A stretch of 64,000 nucleotides of DNA from an uncultured bacterium (GTDB lineage: Bacteria; Myxococcota_A; Polyangia; Polyangiales; Houyiibacteriaceae). Below, piece by piece: positions 43,732 to 52,398 of the stretch (position 1 is the stretch's first letter; every line of letters begins with the position of its first letter). Location of the stretch: NCBI GenBank assembly GCA_938024995.1, contig CALJDU010000020.1:86848-150847 (forward strand), given 5' to 3'. Under the pieces are notes generated by a model that saw nothing but the letters and a program-made list of their open reading frames with translations, did no database searches and had not been told where the DNA came from. Position numbers and translations under genes: made by a program.

Positions 43732-46133
43732 TGTCGCACACAAACACGAACACAGCCTGGCCTCTCGCGCTTGTGATGATGGGCTTCCTCTCGGGTTGCT
43801 CTCTGCTTGGGCTCGACGACGAAGAGGCGAGCGCGCCCACCGAAGCGCCCGCAACGACGTGCGCGGATCGTGAAGAGGGCTGCGCCTGCGAGCACGATGG
43901 GCAAGAGCTCCCCTGCTACGCCGACGCGGAGATCGAGGCGACCGAGCTGGTGTGCAACGTCGGAAAGCAGACGTGTCGCGCCGGGCGATGGTCGACGTGC
44001 GAGGCGATGACGGAGCACCGACGCGACATCACCGCTGACCTCATCGGAGAGCCGACGGTCTGTAACCCGTGCAACCCCAGCTGCTTCGAAGCCGGCGACG
44101 AGTCCATCGAAGACGACGAGCTGACCGACGAGAACAGCGACAACGTTCTCTATGACCCCGTTCGCGGAGGTGTTGTCTCTGAGAGCGTGACCACCGAAGA
44201 CGAAGAGAGCGTCGGCGTCGGGAGCGATTCTCCCTTCGATCCGGACGAGCCTGAGACGGAGGCCGAGGGCGTAGAGCTCGACCCGGAAGGCGCGATCGTG
44301 CTCACCAACGACACCGACATCAGCGACAGCATCTGGATCGCGAACACGGGCGAGGGAACCGTCTCTCGCTTCGATACCAACACGATGCTCGAGGTCGCGC
44401 GCTATTGGGTCGGTCCTTTCGGACGGAACAACGACCCTTCGCGGACGTCGATCAACACCGCGGGGGACGCCTTTGTCGCGGGTCGGCGCGGCGCCTTCAT
44501 CACGAAGATCTCGGGGGCCAAGGACTCGTGTCCTGACCAGAACGGCGACGGCGTCATCACGACCTCCAACAGCCCGACCCCGCTGCCCTGGGGCACAGAC
44601 GAGTGCGTGATCTGGACGACCGATCTCCGCGGCGTCATGCCCAACGGTTACATCCGCGCGGTCGCGGCCCAAGACATCATCGACCCGGTCACAGGAGATG
44701 TGCGTGAGTACGTGTGGGTCGGTGGCTATAGCGACCGGCGGATCTCGCTCATCGACGGTACGACCGGCGCGATCTTGATGACGACCTACGTACAATACCG
44801 ACCGTACGGATTCGCGCTCGATGGGTCGGGGAACCTCTGGATGTCGACGCTCTACGATGGCCGCTTGGTCCGGATCGATACGACGCGATGCAACGAGGAC
44901 TACTGCCCGTGGAACGCGGTCTGCAGCGAGAGCGCCTACAACCGCGACGCCTGCGATGGCGCGATCAAGCAAGCGATCCCGTTGCCCGCGAACGGCCGAC
45001 CCTACGGCGTGACCGTGGACGCGGCGCAGCGGGTCTGGCTTGGCGGTAATGTGGACGTAATGCGCTACGACCGCTCGCGTCCGCGCTGGAGCCGCTGGAC
45101 TCGTTCGTACATCGGTACCACCGGCGGTTGGAAAGCGGGCATCGCGGTCGACGGTTCGGGCAACGCGTGGACGACCGGCAGCGGCGGCACGTGGCGCATC
45201 AACACCGAGAACCCGACACAGTGGCACCGCATGACGTCGCTTCGCGGATGGGGAGTCGCGATCGCCGCGGATGATCGCGCGTGGGTGATCGGTCGCTGGG
45301 ACAACAAGGCGTGGGTGGTCGAGCCGGGCGCCGCGCTTAACTCGAACACCGTGAACGAGACCGCCCGTACCTTGGTGACTCCGTACACCTACTCGGACAT
45401 GACCGGTCAGCAGCTCCGCTTGGCGGCGACCCCGCGCGGTACCTACCTCGCGACCTTCGAAGGGTGCGGGACCAACACGCGCTGGGAGAACCTGGTCTTT
45501 GATGTCGATACCCCTCCCAACACGACGGTGGGCTTCCGTGTCCGCACCGCCGCGACCCGCGCGGGTCTCTCGACCGCTTCCTGGTACGGCGTCGGCGTCG
45601 CTCCAACCGCGGCCTCGCCTCTCTCGGTCGCTTCTGTTCTCGACCTCGCCGGAGTGCCGCACGGCGCGTTCGCCCAGCTCGAGATCGCGCTCGGCTCGTC
45701 GATTCTCGACCCGACCATGTTCGTCACGCCTCGTGTGCGATCGGTTCAGCTCGAGCACACCTGTAGCATCGCAGAAGAGGGCTCGTACGAGCGGACCTAC
45801 GACGCGACCGTGACCTGCGAAATCCCGCCAGATCGACCGTACTGGAACGAGCTCCAGTACGCCGTGGACACCCCGACTGACTCGAAGGTCGAGATCATCG
45901 TTCGCACCAGTGACGACCTCGCGACGCTCCCCACGAGCGCTCCCGTCATGGTCTCGGTCCCGTTGCTCGAGGACACCGGCACGATCGATCTGCAGGCGCT
46001 CCTCTCTGGCGCAGGCATGCAGACGAGCGGGATCTACCTCAACGTCAAGATGCGCCTGCTGCCGTCCAGCGAGGGGATCTCGGCGGCGCTCTATCAACTG
46101 AAGACGCGATGGGAGTGCACGCCGTCCGAGTGA
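43731..46133 (+). CDS. lipoprotein with NHL/streptogramin-lyase-like propeller
   Basis: Signal MSHTNTNTAWPLALVMMGFL with lipobox LSGC. A Cys-rich N-terminal part and an acidic linker precede a propeller whose blades repeat G-[FVI]-[AT]-x-D-x-x-G-x-x-W: YGFALDGSGNLWMSTL, YGVTVDAAQRVWLGG, AGIAVDGSGNAWTTG, GVAIAADDRAWVIG. This matches NHL/Vgb-like propellers, though the lyase catalytic set is not evident. Two further beta-sandwich-like segments end the protein (~800 residues). ATG 43731 shares one base with the previous stop (TGATG). Confidence 0.85.
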   Translation: MSHTNTNTAWPLALVMMGFLSGCSLLGLDDEEASAPTEAPATTCADREEGCACEHDGQELPCYADAEIEATELVCNVGKQTCRAGRWSTCEAMTEHRRDITADLIGEPTVCNPCNPSCFEAGDESIEDDELTDENSDNVLYDPVRGGVVSESVTTEDEESVGVGSDSPFDPDEPETEAEGVELDPEGAIVLTNDTDISDSIWIANTGEGTVSRFDTNTMLEVARYWVGPFGRNNDPSRTSINTAGDAFVAGRRGAFITKISGAKDSCPDQNGDGVITTSNSPTPLPWGTDECVIWTTDLRGVMPNGYIRAVAAQDIIDPVTGDVREYVWVGGYSDRRISLIDGTTGAILMTTYVQYRPYGFALDGSGNLWMSTLYDGRLVRIDTTRCNEDYCPWNAVCSESAYNRDACDGAIKQAIPLPANGRPYGVTVDAAQRVWLGGNVDVMRYDRSRPRWSRWTRSYIGTTGGWKAGIAVDGSGNAWTTGSGGTWRINTENPTQWHRMTSLRGWGVAIAADDRAWVIGRWDNKAWVVEPGAALNSNTVNETARTLVTPYTYSDMTGQQLRLAATPRGTYLATFEGCGTNTRWENLVFDVDTPPNTTVGFRVRTAATRAGLSTASWYGVGVAPTAASPLSVASVLDLAGVPHGAFAQLEIALGSSILDPTMFVTPRVRSVQLEHTCSIAEEGSYERTYDATVTCEIPPDRPYWNELQYAVDTPTDSKVEIIVRTSDDLATLPTSAPVMVSVPLLEDTGTIDLQALLSGAGMQTSGIYLNVKMRLLPSSEGISAALYQLKTRWECTPSE

Positions 46134-46160
46134 CGTCCGATCGCCAGCGCTCCGTGGCGC

Positions 46161-47231
46161 TTAGACCATCATCTTGAAGCGGCGCACCTTGGGCTCGTCG
46201 AGCGGTTCGCGTTCCCCGCGTTCCGCTTGGCGCATGAGCTTACCGATCGCTGGCCCGAGCGCGTCGATCTCGGTTGAGTGATACCGCTCGCCGCCGAATC
46301 GCTTCACGGTCTCCGTCTGCCGTTTCAGCATCGCGACATCCTGCTTTACGATTCGAAGCGCGAGCGGCTTGAGCGCGCTCGCGATCAGCCCGCCGGGGAT
46401 CGGCATGCGGAAGCTGACCGACGCGAACATTCGCGTGAGGTGGTCTTCGACCGGCGTGAGCATGGTGGTCGCGACGACGTGACTCTCGGCGCCCAGTCGG
46501 TACTCGACCTGCGCGATCGACGGCAGCATGAAACGATCGAAGTGCTCCACGGTTCCGCCGCTCGGTGAGAGCAGCTTCCCGATCAGTCCTTCCGGTCGCG
46601 GTTCACCAATGTACTGCGCCTCGACGCGATCGTGATGCCGGGTGACGACCACCTCGATCTCGTTCCGATCGGCGTCGCCGCGAAAGAGCCCCTTGTGCAG
46701 GAACGCGGTGTGCGGAACGTCGAGCGCGTTCTCGGCGGTCGCGTGCACGGTGCCCTCGAAGTCGACGACGTGGCGGATCGTGGTGTAGCGACGATCACTC
46801 GCGTGCGGGACGACGTACGCCTCGCGGACGGGCTCTTCGTCGGGCGTGGCGTAGACCCAGACGAACCCGGCGTGCACGCGGGTCGCGAACGACTCCACCC
46901 GTCGCGCTTTGTCAGACGCGCTCCCGCACAAGCCCGGCACTCCGGTGCATCGCCCCTCGCGGTTGAAGCGCCACCCGTGATAACCGCACTGAAGGTCCTC
47001 GCCTTCCACTCGTCCGAGCGAGAGCGGGACGTTCCGGTGCGGACAACGATCAAGGAGCGCGCCGACCTCTCCCCGGGAGTCTCGAAACACGACGATGGGG
47101 GTGCCCAAGAGCGTCCGCGCGATCGGCTTCGAACGAAGCGCGCTCTCTTCGCAGACGACGTACCAATCGTCTCGGATGCTTGCGACAGACGTCGTCGGCT
47201 TGGTAGTGAGAGGAACCAGCAGTCGATCCAC
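46161..47231 (-). CDS. Rieske non-heme iron oxygenase, alpha-subunit-like
   Basis: An oxygenase of the VanA/PaO group that would hydroxylate or demethylate a ring substrate using a separate reductase. The Rieske cluster ligands are CPHRNVPLSLG and CGYHGWRF. The mononuclear iron site is ENALDVPHTAFLHKG, giving the His/His pair. Length ~356 is normal. The GTG start at 47231 fits the family. No ferredoxin or reductase gene is adjacent. A TetR regulator gene is divergent, with a palindrome in between, so substrate-induced expression is likely. Confidence 0.9.
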   Translation of the reverse strand: MDRLLVPLTTKPTTSVASIRDDWYVVCEESALRSKPIARTLLGTPIVVFRDSRGEVGALLDRCPHRNVPLSLGRVEGEDLQCGYHGWRFNREGRCTGVPGLCGSASDKARRVESFATRVHAGFVWVYATPDEEPVREAYVVPHASDRRYTTIRHVVDFEGTVHATAENALDVPHTAFLHKGLFRGDADRNEIEVVVTRHHDRVEAQYIGEPRPEGLIGKLLSPSGGTVEHFDRFMLPSIAQVEYRLGAESHVVATTMLTPVEDHLTRMFASVSFRMPIPGGLIASALKPLALRIVKQDVAMLKRQTETVKRFGGERYHSTEIDALGPAIGKLMRQAERGEREPLDEPKVRRFKMMV

Positions 47232-47333
47232 GAGGTGAGCCTAATCGATCACCTCACAAAGCGAGCGACGCCTGACTGCGCGAAGAGAGCTGCCCGGAGC
47301 GTTCTCACAAAACGGCTCGCGTCGGGGGTGATC

Positions 47334-47353
47334 CGTTGATAGTGTTATCAACG
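47334..47353. promoter_or_regulatory. palindromic operator at the tetR start
   Basis: CGTTGATA (47334-47341) and TATCAACG (47346-47353) form a perfect inverted repeat around GTGT, ending two bases before ATG 47356. The neighbouring TetR protein is the likely ligand, giving autorepression and control of the divergent Rieske gene. Confidence 0.7.
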
Positions 47354-47355
47354 AA

Positions 47356-47991
47356 ATGTCTGCTGCGAAATCCGGGTCCCGTAAAGCCAACAAAGAGCGC
47401 ACTCGTCAGAAGCTGATCCAGGCGACTCTGACCGTGCTTCATAAGCAAGGCGCGTCTGCGCTGACGACGGGGCGGATCGCTGCGGAGGCCGGCGTCGCGC
47501 AGCCGACGTTCTATGTGCACTTCAACGGGATGGACGACGCGCTGAGCCAGACGGCCGCGCAGGTCGCCGAAGAATCGCTTCAGAACCTCGTGGGCTTTCG
47601 CTCTGCGGTGGGTGTCGGCAGCCCGATCGAGATGATCCGCTACGCCTTCGCGTCGTCGATCGACAACCTCATGGAGCAGCCAGAGCTGACCGAGCTCTAC
47701 CTTCGCCATCGTTTGGACGTGGACTCCCCGCTCGGTCGCGGATGGACCGAGATCACGAACAAGGCGCGCGCGGACCTCGCCGAAGATCTCAAGCGGATGT
47801 CGATCCCCGAGTCGACGCTCTTCTCCGAGCTGATCGTCGCGCAGGTGATCGGCACCGTAGAGGGGTTGCTCCACAAGCGGATCGTCGACAAGGACGCCGC
47901 GGTCGAGATGATGGTGCTGCAGACGGTGCTGACGGTGAACCACTACCTCGTGAAGCGTGAGCCGCAGTCGGCGGTGATCGCGCTCGACTAG
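47356..47991 (+). CDS. TetR-family transcriptional regulator
   Basis: The N-terminal helix-turn-helix is typical: RTRQKLIQATLTVLHKQGAS, LTTGRIAAEAGVAQPTFYVHF. The C-terminal ~140 residues form the ligand and dimer domain, which cannot be assigned to an inducer. ATG 47356 lies directly behind a 20-bp palindrome, with no Shine-Dalgarno, so the mRNA may be leaderless and the operator would block the promoter itself. It is divergent from the Rieske oxygenase gene, its probable target. Confidence 0.93.
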   Translation: MSAAKSGSRKANKERTRQKLIQATLTVLHKQGASALTTGRIAAEAGVAQPTFYVHFNGMDDALSQTAAQVAEESLQNLVGFRSAVGVGSPIEMIRYAFASSIDNLMEQPELTELYLRHRLDVDSPLGRGWTEITNKARADLAEDLKRMSIPESTLFSELIVAQVIGTVEGLLHKRIVDKDAAVEMMVLQTVLTVNHYLVKREPQSAVIALD

Positions 47992-48082
47992 CAGCGGGTG
48001 CGAAGCGGCGCGGGAAAGCGGTTAGCGCCCTCCAGCGCTGTCGAAAGTTCGGCCGCCGTTCTGAATCGTGCGACCGTCGCGC

Positions 48083-48691
48083 ATGCTTCGTGACGCGCTT
48101 GTTGTACTGCTCTGCTCCTTCACTCTCATCGCGTGCGGCGATGACGACTCCGGGTCCGACACGGGTTCCGACACGGGTTCCGAAGCGGGAACGGACAGCG
48201 GATTCGATGCGGCCGACGCCGCGGTCGATACAAACACCGAAGACGCCAGCGCGGATGTCGGCGAAGACGCTGGTTCGGACGCAAGCGAGGATTCAAGCGT
48301 CGATGCTGACGCCGGCTCGGACGCCGATGTGTGCGCATCCGCCGCTCTCGGAGAGGCCTGCCCAGAAGATGGTGTGAGCTGCGGCGGCCCCTGCACCGAT
48401 GAGTGCAGCTTCTGCAACGTGATCTTCTGCCGGGACGGAACCTGGCAACGACTTGAGGCGCCCCCGCTCCCGTGCTTCTCGTGCGGGGACTCGCTCCGCT
48501 GCCCCATCGGCGACAGCTTCTGCGCGCAAACGATCTCGGACGTGGTTGGGGAGCCGGACGACTTTCGGTGCGTTGACACTCCAGCGGACTGCGTCGGAGG
48601 CGCGGACTGCGCCTGCCTCGCGGCGAGCGTCATCTTCTCGATGTGCGAAGAGGTCGAGGGCGGCATCGTGGTGACGATCCCCGGTGGATGA
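48083..48691 (+). CDS. cysteine-rich lipoprotein with Asp/Ser-rich linker
   Basis: ATG 48083 (GTG 48068 also in frame) starts a signal ending in lipobox LIAC (MLRDALVVLLCSFTLIAC). The linker has direct repeats of GSDTG and later SDASEDSSVDADAGSD. The last ~110 residues carry about sixteen cysteines (CGGPCTDECSFCNVIFC, PCFSCGDSLRCPIGDSFC), expected to form disulfides. Same style as the coupled trio at 41.4-46.1 kb but in its own unit. The function is not recognised. Confidence 0.75.
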   Translation: MLRDALVVLLCSFTLIACGDDDSGSDTGSDTGSEAGTDSGFDAADAAVDTNTEDASADVGEDAGSDASEDSSVDADAGSDADVCASAALGEACPEDGVSCGGPCTDECSFCNVIFCRDGTWQRLEAPPLPCFSCGDSLRCPIGDSFCAQTISDVVGEPDDFRCVDTPADCVGGADCACLAASVIFSMCEEVEGGIVVTIPGG

Positions 48692-48779
48692 CCTCGCTTC
48701 GAGCGTGATTCAAAATGTTTGAGGCGTGATCCGGTGTTGGCCGTGTTGAGGTGGCGACCTCGAGTCACGCCGTTGCAGG

Positions 48780-50135
48780 CTAGCGCGGCGTGTCTTTCTT
48801 CGTCGCCTTCTTCTTGGAAGCGGTCTTCTTCTTGGAAGCGGTCTTCTTCTTGGAAGCGGTCTTCTTCTTGGAAGCGGTCTTCTTCTTGGAAGCGGTCTTC
48901 TTCTTGGAAGCGGTCTTCGCAGAGGACTTCTTCTGCACTGCGTCGGCAGGTCCCGCGACCAGATCAAGACGCTCCTCGATCGCCTTCGCGCTCATCACGC
49001 CCTTGTAGACATAGAGCGCGCCGGGCACGTCATCGCCCAGCACCGCTTCGCTGACGCGCAGCCGCGACGAGACCGCGAACACAATCGGGACGTCGAGCCC
49101 GGCCTCCATGAGCTCGACGCGCTTCCACACCGCCGCGCGGCTCCAGAAGCCGAGCACCTCGAGATAAGCGCGCTGCTCTCCTCGCGAGAACACGAGATCT
49201 GGGACGCAGACCCCAACGCCGGGGAGCGACAAGATCGCGTCGCTGATCTCGCCGGTCCAGCCGCTCTTGCGTTCGCCGATCTTCGTGAGGACCGCGGCGA
49301 CCTCGCTCGGGACCGCTTCCTCAATTGGGATCGCGACACCTTTGCCGGCGTGTTCGAAGTGCGCGCGCTTCTTGTCCTTGCCCCAGCGCACGGTCGCGTC
49401 GACGGAGTAGCGATCGCACGCGCGGATGTACGGCCAGACCAGCGCGAGCTGAAGCCCGTACTTGGTGGTCGAGCGGAGCATGCTGAAGGGGCCGTCCACC
49501 TCGATGCGGTATCCGTCGGCCTCGCGCTCGATCGTAAAGAGCAAGCGGTGGAACTTGAGCTTGCGAAAAAGATCGCGGTAACGAGCCGCTGCGTTGCACG
49601 ACACCCGGAACGTGACGCGCTCTGCCTTGAGCAGGACGGCCTGGATCTGTCCGAGGTCGTAGTCACGGACCAAGAGCTCTGCGCTGGTGGACGCGAACGC
49701 GGAGAGCCGATGCGCTTGCTTGAGATCGGAGTAGAGCAAGCCCTCGATCGCGTCGGGATCGATCTCGCGGCGGGCGGCGACCCTCGCGAGGACCTGCTCA
49801 CGATCAAACGCGCCGTCTCGCCGGGCTTGCGCCGCCATCGTGAAGACCTCGGCGCGTAGCTCGACCGGAGGCGTCGCCCCCCCAGCGTCAAAGTCGCAGC
49901 GATCCAGGATGAGCTTCTTGAGGCCATCCGCGAGTTTTCGATCGCGGGCCGGGACGTCCACCGTGCCGAGCGACGCGAGCAGCTCGCCGCGGTTCGCGTT
50001 CCCCGCCGCGGCTTCCGCGATCGTAAGGTATCGCCCCGCGATCTCGGCGGCGCGTTCCTTGGCGTCGCCGCGCCACTTGGTGACCTTGAGCTCGCCGTTG
50101 CGAACGTAGCCGCGCACCAGGTCAGCGGTAAGCAC
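48780..50135 (-). CDS. DUF790 (Bax1-like) nuclease with lysine-rich repeat tail
   Basis: In archaea, Bax1 (DUF790) is the endonuclease partner of the XPB helicase. The start LTADLVRGYVRNGELKV is typical of the family, and the core ends in a PD-(D/E)XK-like region: VGVCVPDLVFSRGEQRAYLEVLGFW has the Asp and Glu-x-Leu-type pair. After residue ~405 the protein carries six TASKKK repeats plus a basic end, resembling histone H1-like DNA-binding tails. GTG 50135 overlaps the helicase stop by 14 bases, so the two are coupled. A role in repair by bubble opening and incision is inferred from the pairing. Confidence 0.88.
   Translation of the reverse strand: MLTADLVRGYVRNGELKVTKWRGDAKERAAEIAGRYLTIAEAAAGNANRGELLASLGTVDVPARDRKLADGLKKLILDRCDFDAGGATPPVELRAEVFTMAAQARRDGAFDREQVLARVAARREIDPDAIEGLLYSDLKQAHRLSAFASTSAELLVRDYDLGQIQAVLLKAERVTFRVSCNAAARYRDLFRKLKFHRLLFTIEREADGYRIEVDGPFSMLRSTTKYGLQLALVWPYIRACDRYSVDATVRWGKDKKRAHFEHAGKGVAIPIEEAVPSEVAAVLTKIGERKSGWTGEISDAILSLPGVGVCVPDLVFSRGEQRAYLEVLGFWSRAAVWKRVELMEAGLDVPIVFAVSSRLRVSEAVLGDDVPGALYVYKGVMSAKAIEERLDLVAGPADAVQKKSSAKTASKKKTASKKKTASKKKTASKKKTASKKKTASKKKATKKDTPR
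48816..48923. repeat. six 18-bp tandem repeats encoding TASKKK
   Basis: GGAAGCGGTCTTCTTCTT units start at 48816, 48834, 48852, 48870, 48888 and 48906, nearly identical in sequence. They lie inside the DUF790 gene and stay in frame, adding six lysine-rich hexapeptides. Copy number is likely to vary by slippage. Confidence 0.95.
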
Positions 50136-51513
50136 TGTGCTCTCGCCTCCGCGCGCTGGTGTAGGTCTCGGTCGTGTCGGCGGTGACCAGCTCGTACAGG
50201 ATCGCTTGCTTGCCTTCGCGTTTTCGAAGCACGCGCCCGAGCCGCTGGACATGCTCGCGAACGCTCCCGCTCCCGCTCACGATGATGGCGACGTTCGCGT
50301 CTGGAACGTCGACGCCCTCGTTGAGCACCTTGGACGTCACCACCGCTCGGTACTGACCGCTCGCGAGCCGGCTGAGGATCTCGCTGCGCTCCAACACCTT
50401 GGTCTGGTGCGTGATGGCCGGAATGAGAAAGCGGCGGCTGATCGCGTACGCGGTCGCGTTGTCCTGGGTGAAGAGAATGGCGCGGTCGTTCGCGTGTTGC
50501 TCGAGGAGCAGCTCGACGTAACCGAGCTTCGCGGGCGCCGCGAACGCGAGGTTCCTCTGCTCTTGATAGGCCGCCATCGCGCGCCGCCCGGCGTCGCTCC
50601 GCGCGGAGCGCTGGATGAACTCCGACCAGCCGGTCTTGCTCCCCATCCGGATCCCTTGCGAAGCGATGAACGCTTTGTAGACGCCGCGGAGCTCTTCATA
50701 GCGCGCGCGATCTTCTGCGGAGAGGTGAACGATGATGCGCTCGGTCTCGTAGTCCGAGAGGTAATCGCCTGACATCTCGACAATGTCGCGTCGGTAGACC
50801 TCGGGTCCGATCAGGCCGTCGAGCGCCTCTTCTCGTCCGTCCGCGCGTTCGGGAGTCGCGGTGAGCCCGAGACGAAACGGCGCGAGGCACATGCGCGCTC
50901 CGAGCGAGTAGGTCTCGCCCGGGAGATGGTGAACCTCGTCGAAGATCACCAAGCCGAAACGCGCGCCGAGGTGCTCCATGTGAATGTGCGCGGAGTCGTA
51001 GGTCGTCACGGTGAGCGGCGCGACCTGATGGGATCCGCCGCCGACGATGCCGACCTCACAATCGAAGCTCGTCCGGAGCAGGTCATACCACTGGCGGACG
51101 AGGTCGAGGGTCGGCGCGACCACCAGCGCGCTTCGCTTCCGGTCCGCGATCGCCATGACCGCGACGTGACTCTTGCCAGCTCCAGTGGGCAGAATGACGA
51201 CCCCGCGATAGCGATGCTTACGCCACGCCGCGAGCGACTCGCGTTGATAGGGGCGCGGCTCACGCTGAATCATCAGCGCTCCGGACATCTCTTCGTAGGC
51301 GCGGGCCTCATCTTTGTACGCGACGCCGTTTTCGCGAAGGTGCATCACGATCGGCGCGTAGTCCTTCGCGGCGGCGCGATGACAGCGCGTTCGCTTGTCC
51401 CAGTGAACCGACGCGGGCAGCCGAGGGTCTTCGCGCTCCAAGCCGTGAAGCGAGACGGTTCCGGCGTGAAACCGGATCACGGTCTCTTCGTTGTCGTTCG
51501 TTGAGTCGGTCAT
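50122..51513 (-). CDS. XPB-like superfamily 2 DNA helicase
   Basis: An SF2 translocase: N-terminal damage-recognition-like part (~85 residues), then RPYQRESLAAWRKH, Walker A PTGAGKSHVA, DEVHH box (VIFDEVHHLPG), LGLTATPER motif III region, and the second RecA domain with ILFTQDNATA, VTSKVLNEGVDVPDA and QRLGRVLRK. The length, 463, is that of bacterial and archaeal XPB. It overlaps the DUF790 nuclease gene, the same pairing as archaeal XPB-Bax1. The start is ATG 51513. It lies 133 bases behind the AAA ATPase gene on the same strand, so it may have its own promoter. Confidence 0.92.
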   Translation of the reverse strand: MTDSTNDNEETVIRFHAGTVSLHGLEREDPRLPASVHWDKRTRCHRAAAKDYAPIVMHLRENGVAYKDEARAYEEMSGALMIQREPRPYQRESLAAWRKHRYRGVVILPTGAGKSHVAVMAIADRKRSALVVAPTLDLVRQWYDLLRTSFDCEVGIVGGGSHQVAPLTVTTYDSAHIHMEHLGARFGLVIFDEVHHLPGETYSLGARMCLAPFRLGLTATPERADGREEALDGLIGPEVYRRDIVEMSGDYLSDYETERIIVHLSAEDRARYEELRGVYKAFIASQGIRMGSKTGWSEFIQRSARSDAGRRAMAAYQEQRNLAFAAPAKLGYVELLLEQHANDRAILFTQDNATAYAISRRFLIPAITHQTKVLERSEILSRLASGQYRAVVTSKVLNEGVDVPDANVAIIVSGSGSVREHVQRLGRVLRKREGKQAILYELVTADTTETYTSARRREHSAYR

Positions 51514-51646
51514 CGCTTCGTGGTGTCGGCCGTTCGGCCCGTCGGACCCTAGTCCGAACGTTGGAGCGCGGGACTCAGCCCCTGCGGAACGAGCATTAAC
51601 ACATTCTCGAGGATCTGAGCGCCACTCTCGTCCGTGGGTGCGCGCG

Positions 51647-52378
51647 TTACTCGCTCAGCAGGTGCTTGAGGAAGAGCTCGGGCGCGTTCAAGAAATCGCG
51701 GGTGACCGTGACGTGCTCGAGGTCCTGGTATTCGCGCGGCGTGATTCCGTCTTCGCCGACCCAGTAGATCTGCGCGTCGGGGTAAGCGAGCAAGATGGGT
51801 GAGTGAGTCGCGACGATGAGCTGGCAGCCCACCTGCAGAAGGTCGTGCATCATCGCCAAGAAGGTCAGCTGGCGTTTGGGCGAGAGCGCGGCCTCGGGCT
51901 CGTCGAGGATCAAGAGGTTGTCGCGGCCGAAGCGGTTCTCGACCAACGCGATAAACGACTCGCCGTGCGAACGATGGTGGAGCGACCGATCGCCGTAGCC
52001 CGCCACGCCCAGGCGATCGACCTCGCTCACGACGTTGAAGAAGCTCTCGGCGCGCAGGAAGAAGCCGCCGCGCTCGCGTTTCGCGCCACGGATCAGCTTG
52101 AGGTGCGCGGAGAGCCCCGAGGCGCCGGGCTCATCGTCCAGCATGAAGGACTTGGTCCCGCCTTGCGCGGCGAAGCCGGCGAGGTCCGCGACCGCTTCCA
52201 GGAGCGTGGACTTGCCGCTGCCGTTCTCGCCCGCGAAGAGCGTGAGCTTGGGATGAAACGAAAGCGTCCGGAGATGCTCTACTGCGGGGATCGTGAAAGG
52301 AAAGCCGCGCTCGCGGTCGTCGGCTCGGGGGGCTTCACGTCGCTCGATACGTCGGACGAATTGGTAGAGCTCCTCCAA
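51647..52378 (-). CDS. AAA-family ATPase (COG3910-like)
   Basis: A compact ABC-class ATPase without membrane domains. The opening RTLSFHPKLTLFAGENGSGKSTLLEAVADLAG contains the P-loop, RSHGESFIALVENRF the signature region, and LLILDEPEAALSP the Walker B, followed by the His switch in VATHSPILLAYPDA. TTG 52378 is the best start (GGAAG seven bases upstream). It begins 20 bases behind the DUF4340 gene, so it is probably the last gene of the transporter operon. Related proteins act in DNA repair or toxin-antitoxin-like settings, but many are unassigned. Confidence 0.85.
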   Translation of the reverse strand: MEELYQFVRRIERREAPRADDRERGFPFTIPAVEHLRTLSFHPKLTLFAGENGSGKSTLLEAVADLAGFAAQGGTKSFMLDDEPGASGLSAHLKLIRGAKRERGGFFLRAESFFNVVSEVDRLGVAGYGDRSLHHRSHGESFIALVENRFGRDNLLILDEPEAALSPKRQLTFLAMMHDLLQVGCQLIVATHSPILLAYPDAQIYWVGEDGITPREYQDLEHVTVTRDFLNAPELFLKHLLSE

Positions 52379-52398
52379 CGCAGTGTCTTCCGCTTGCT

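Noticed and set aside
43710..46097. A 795-codon open frame antisense to the propeller lipoprotein
   Set aside because: No domain is recognisable, composition is that of a shadow frame, and the sense gene has a signal peptide and propeller repeats.
46146..46161. AGCGC/GCGCT hairpin between convergent genes as a bidirectional terminator
   Set aside because: Only five pairs and no T-tract on either strand.
48816..48923. CRISPR-like regular repeats
   Set aside because: The units are directly contiguous with no spacers and encode TASKKK in frame.
48780..52378. An antiphage defence island (ATPase, helicase, nuclease)
   Set aside because: XPB plus DUF790 matches a repair pair better, and no methylase, toxin, or other defence marker is adjacent. 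It cannot be excluded.
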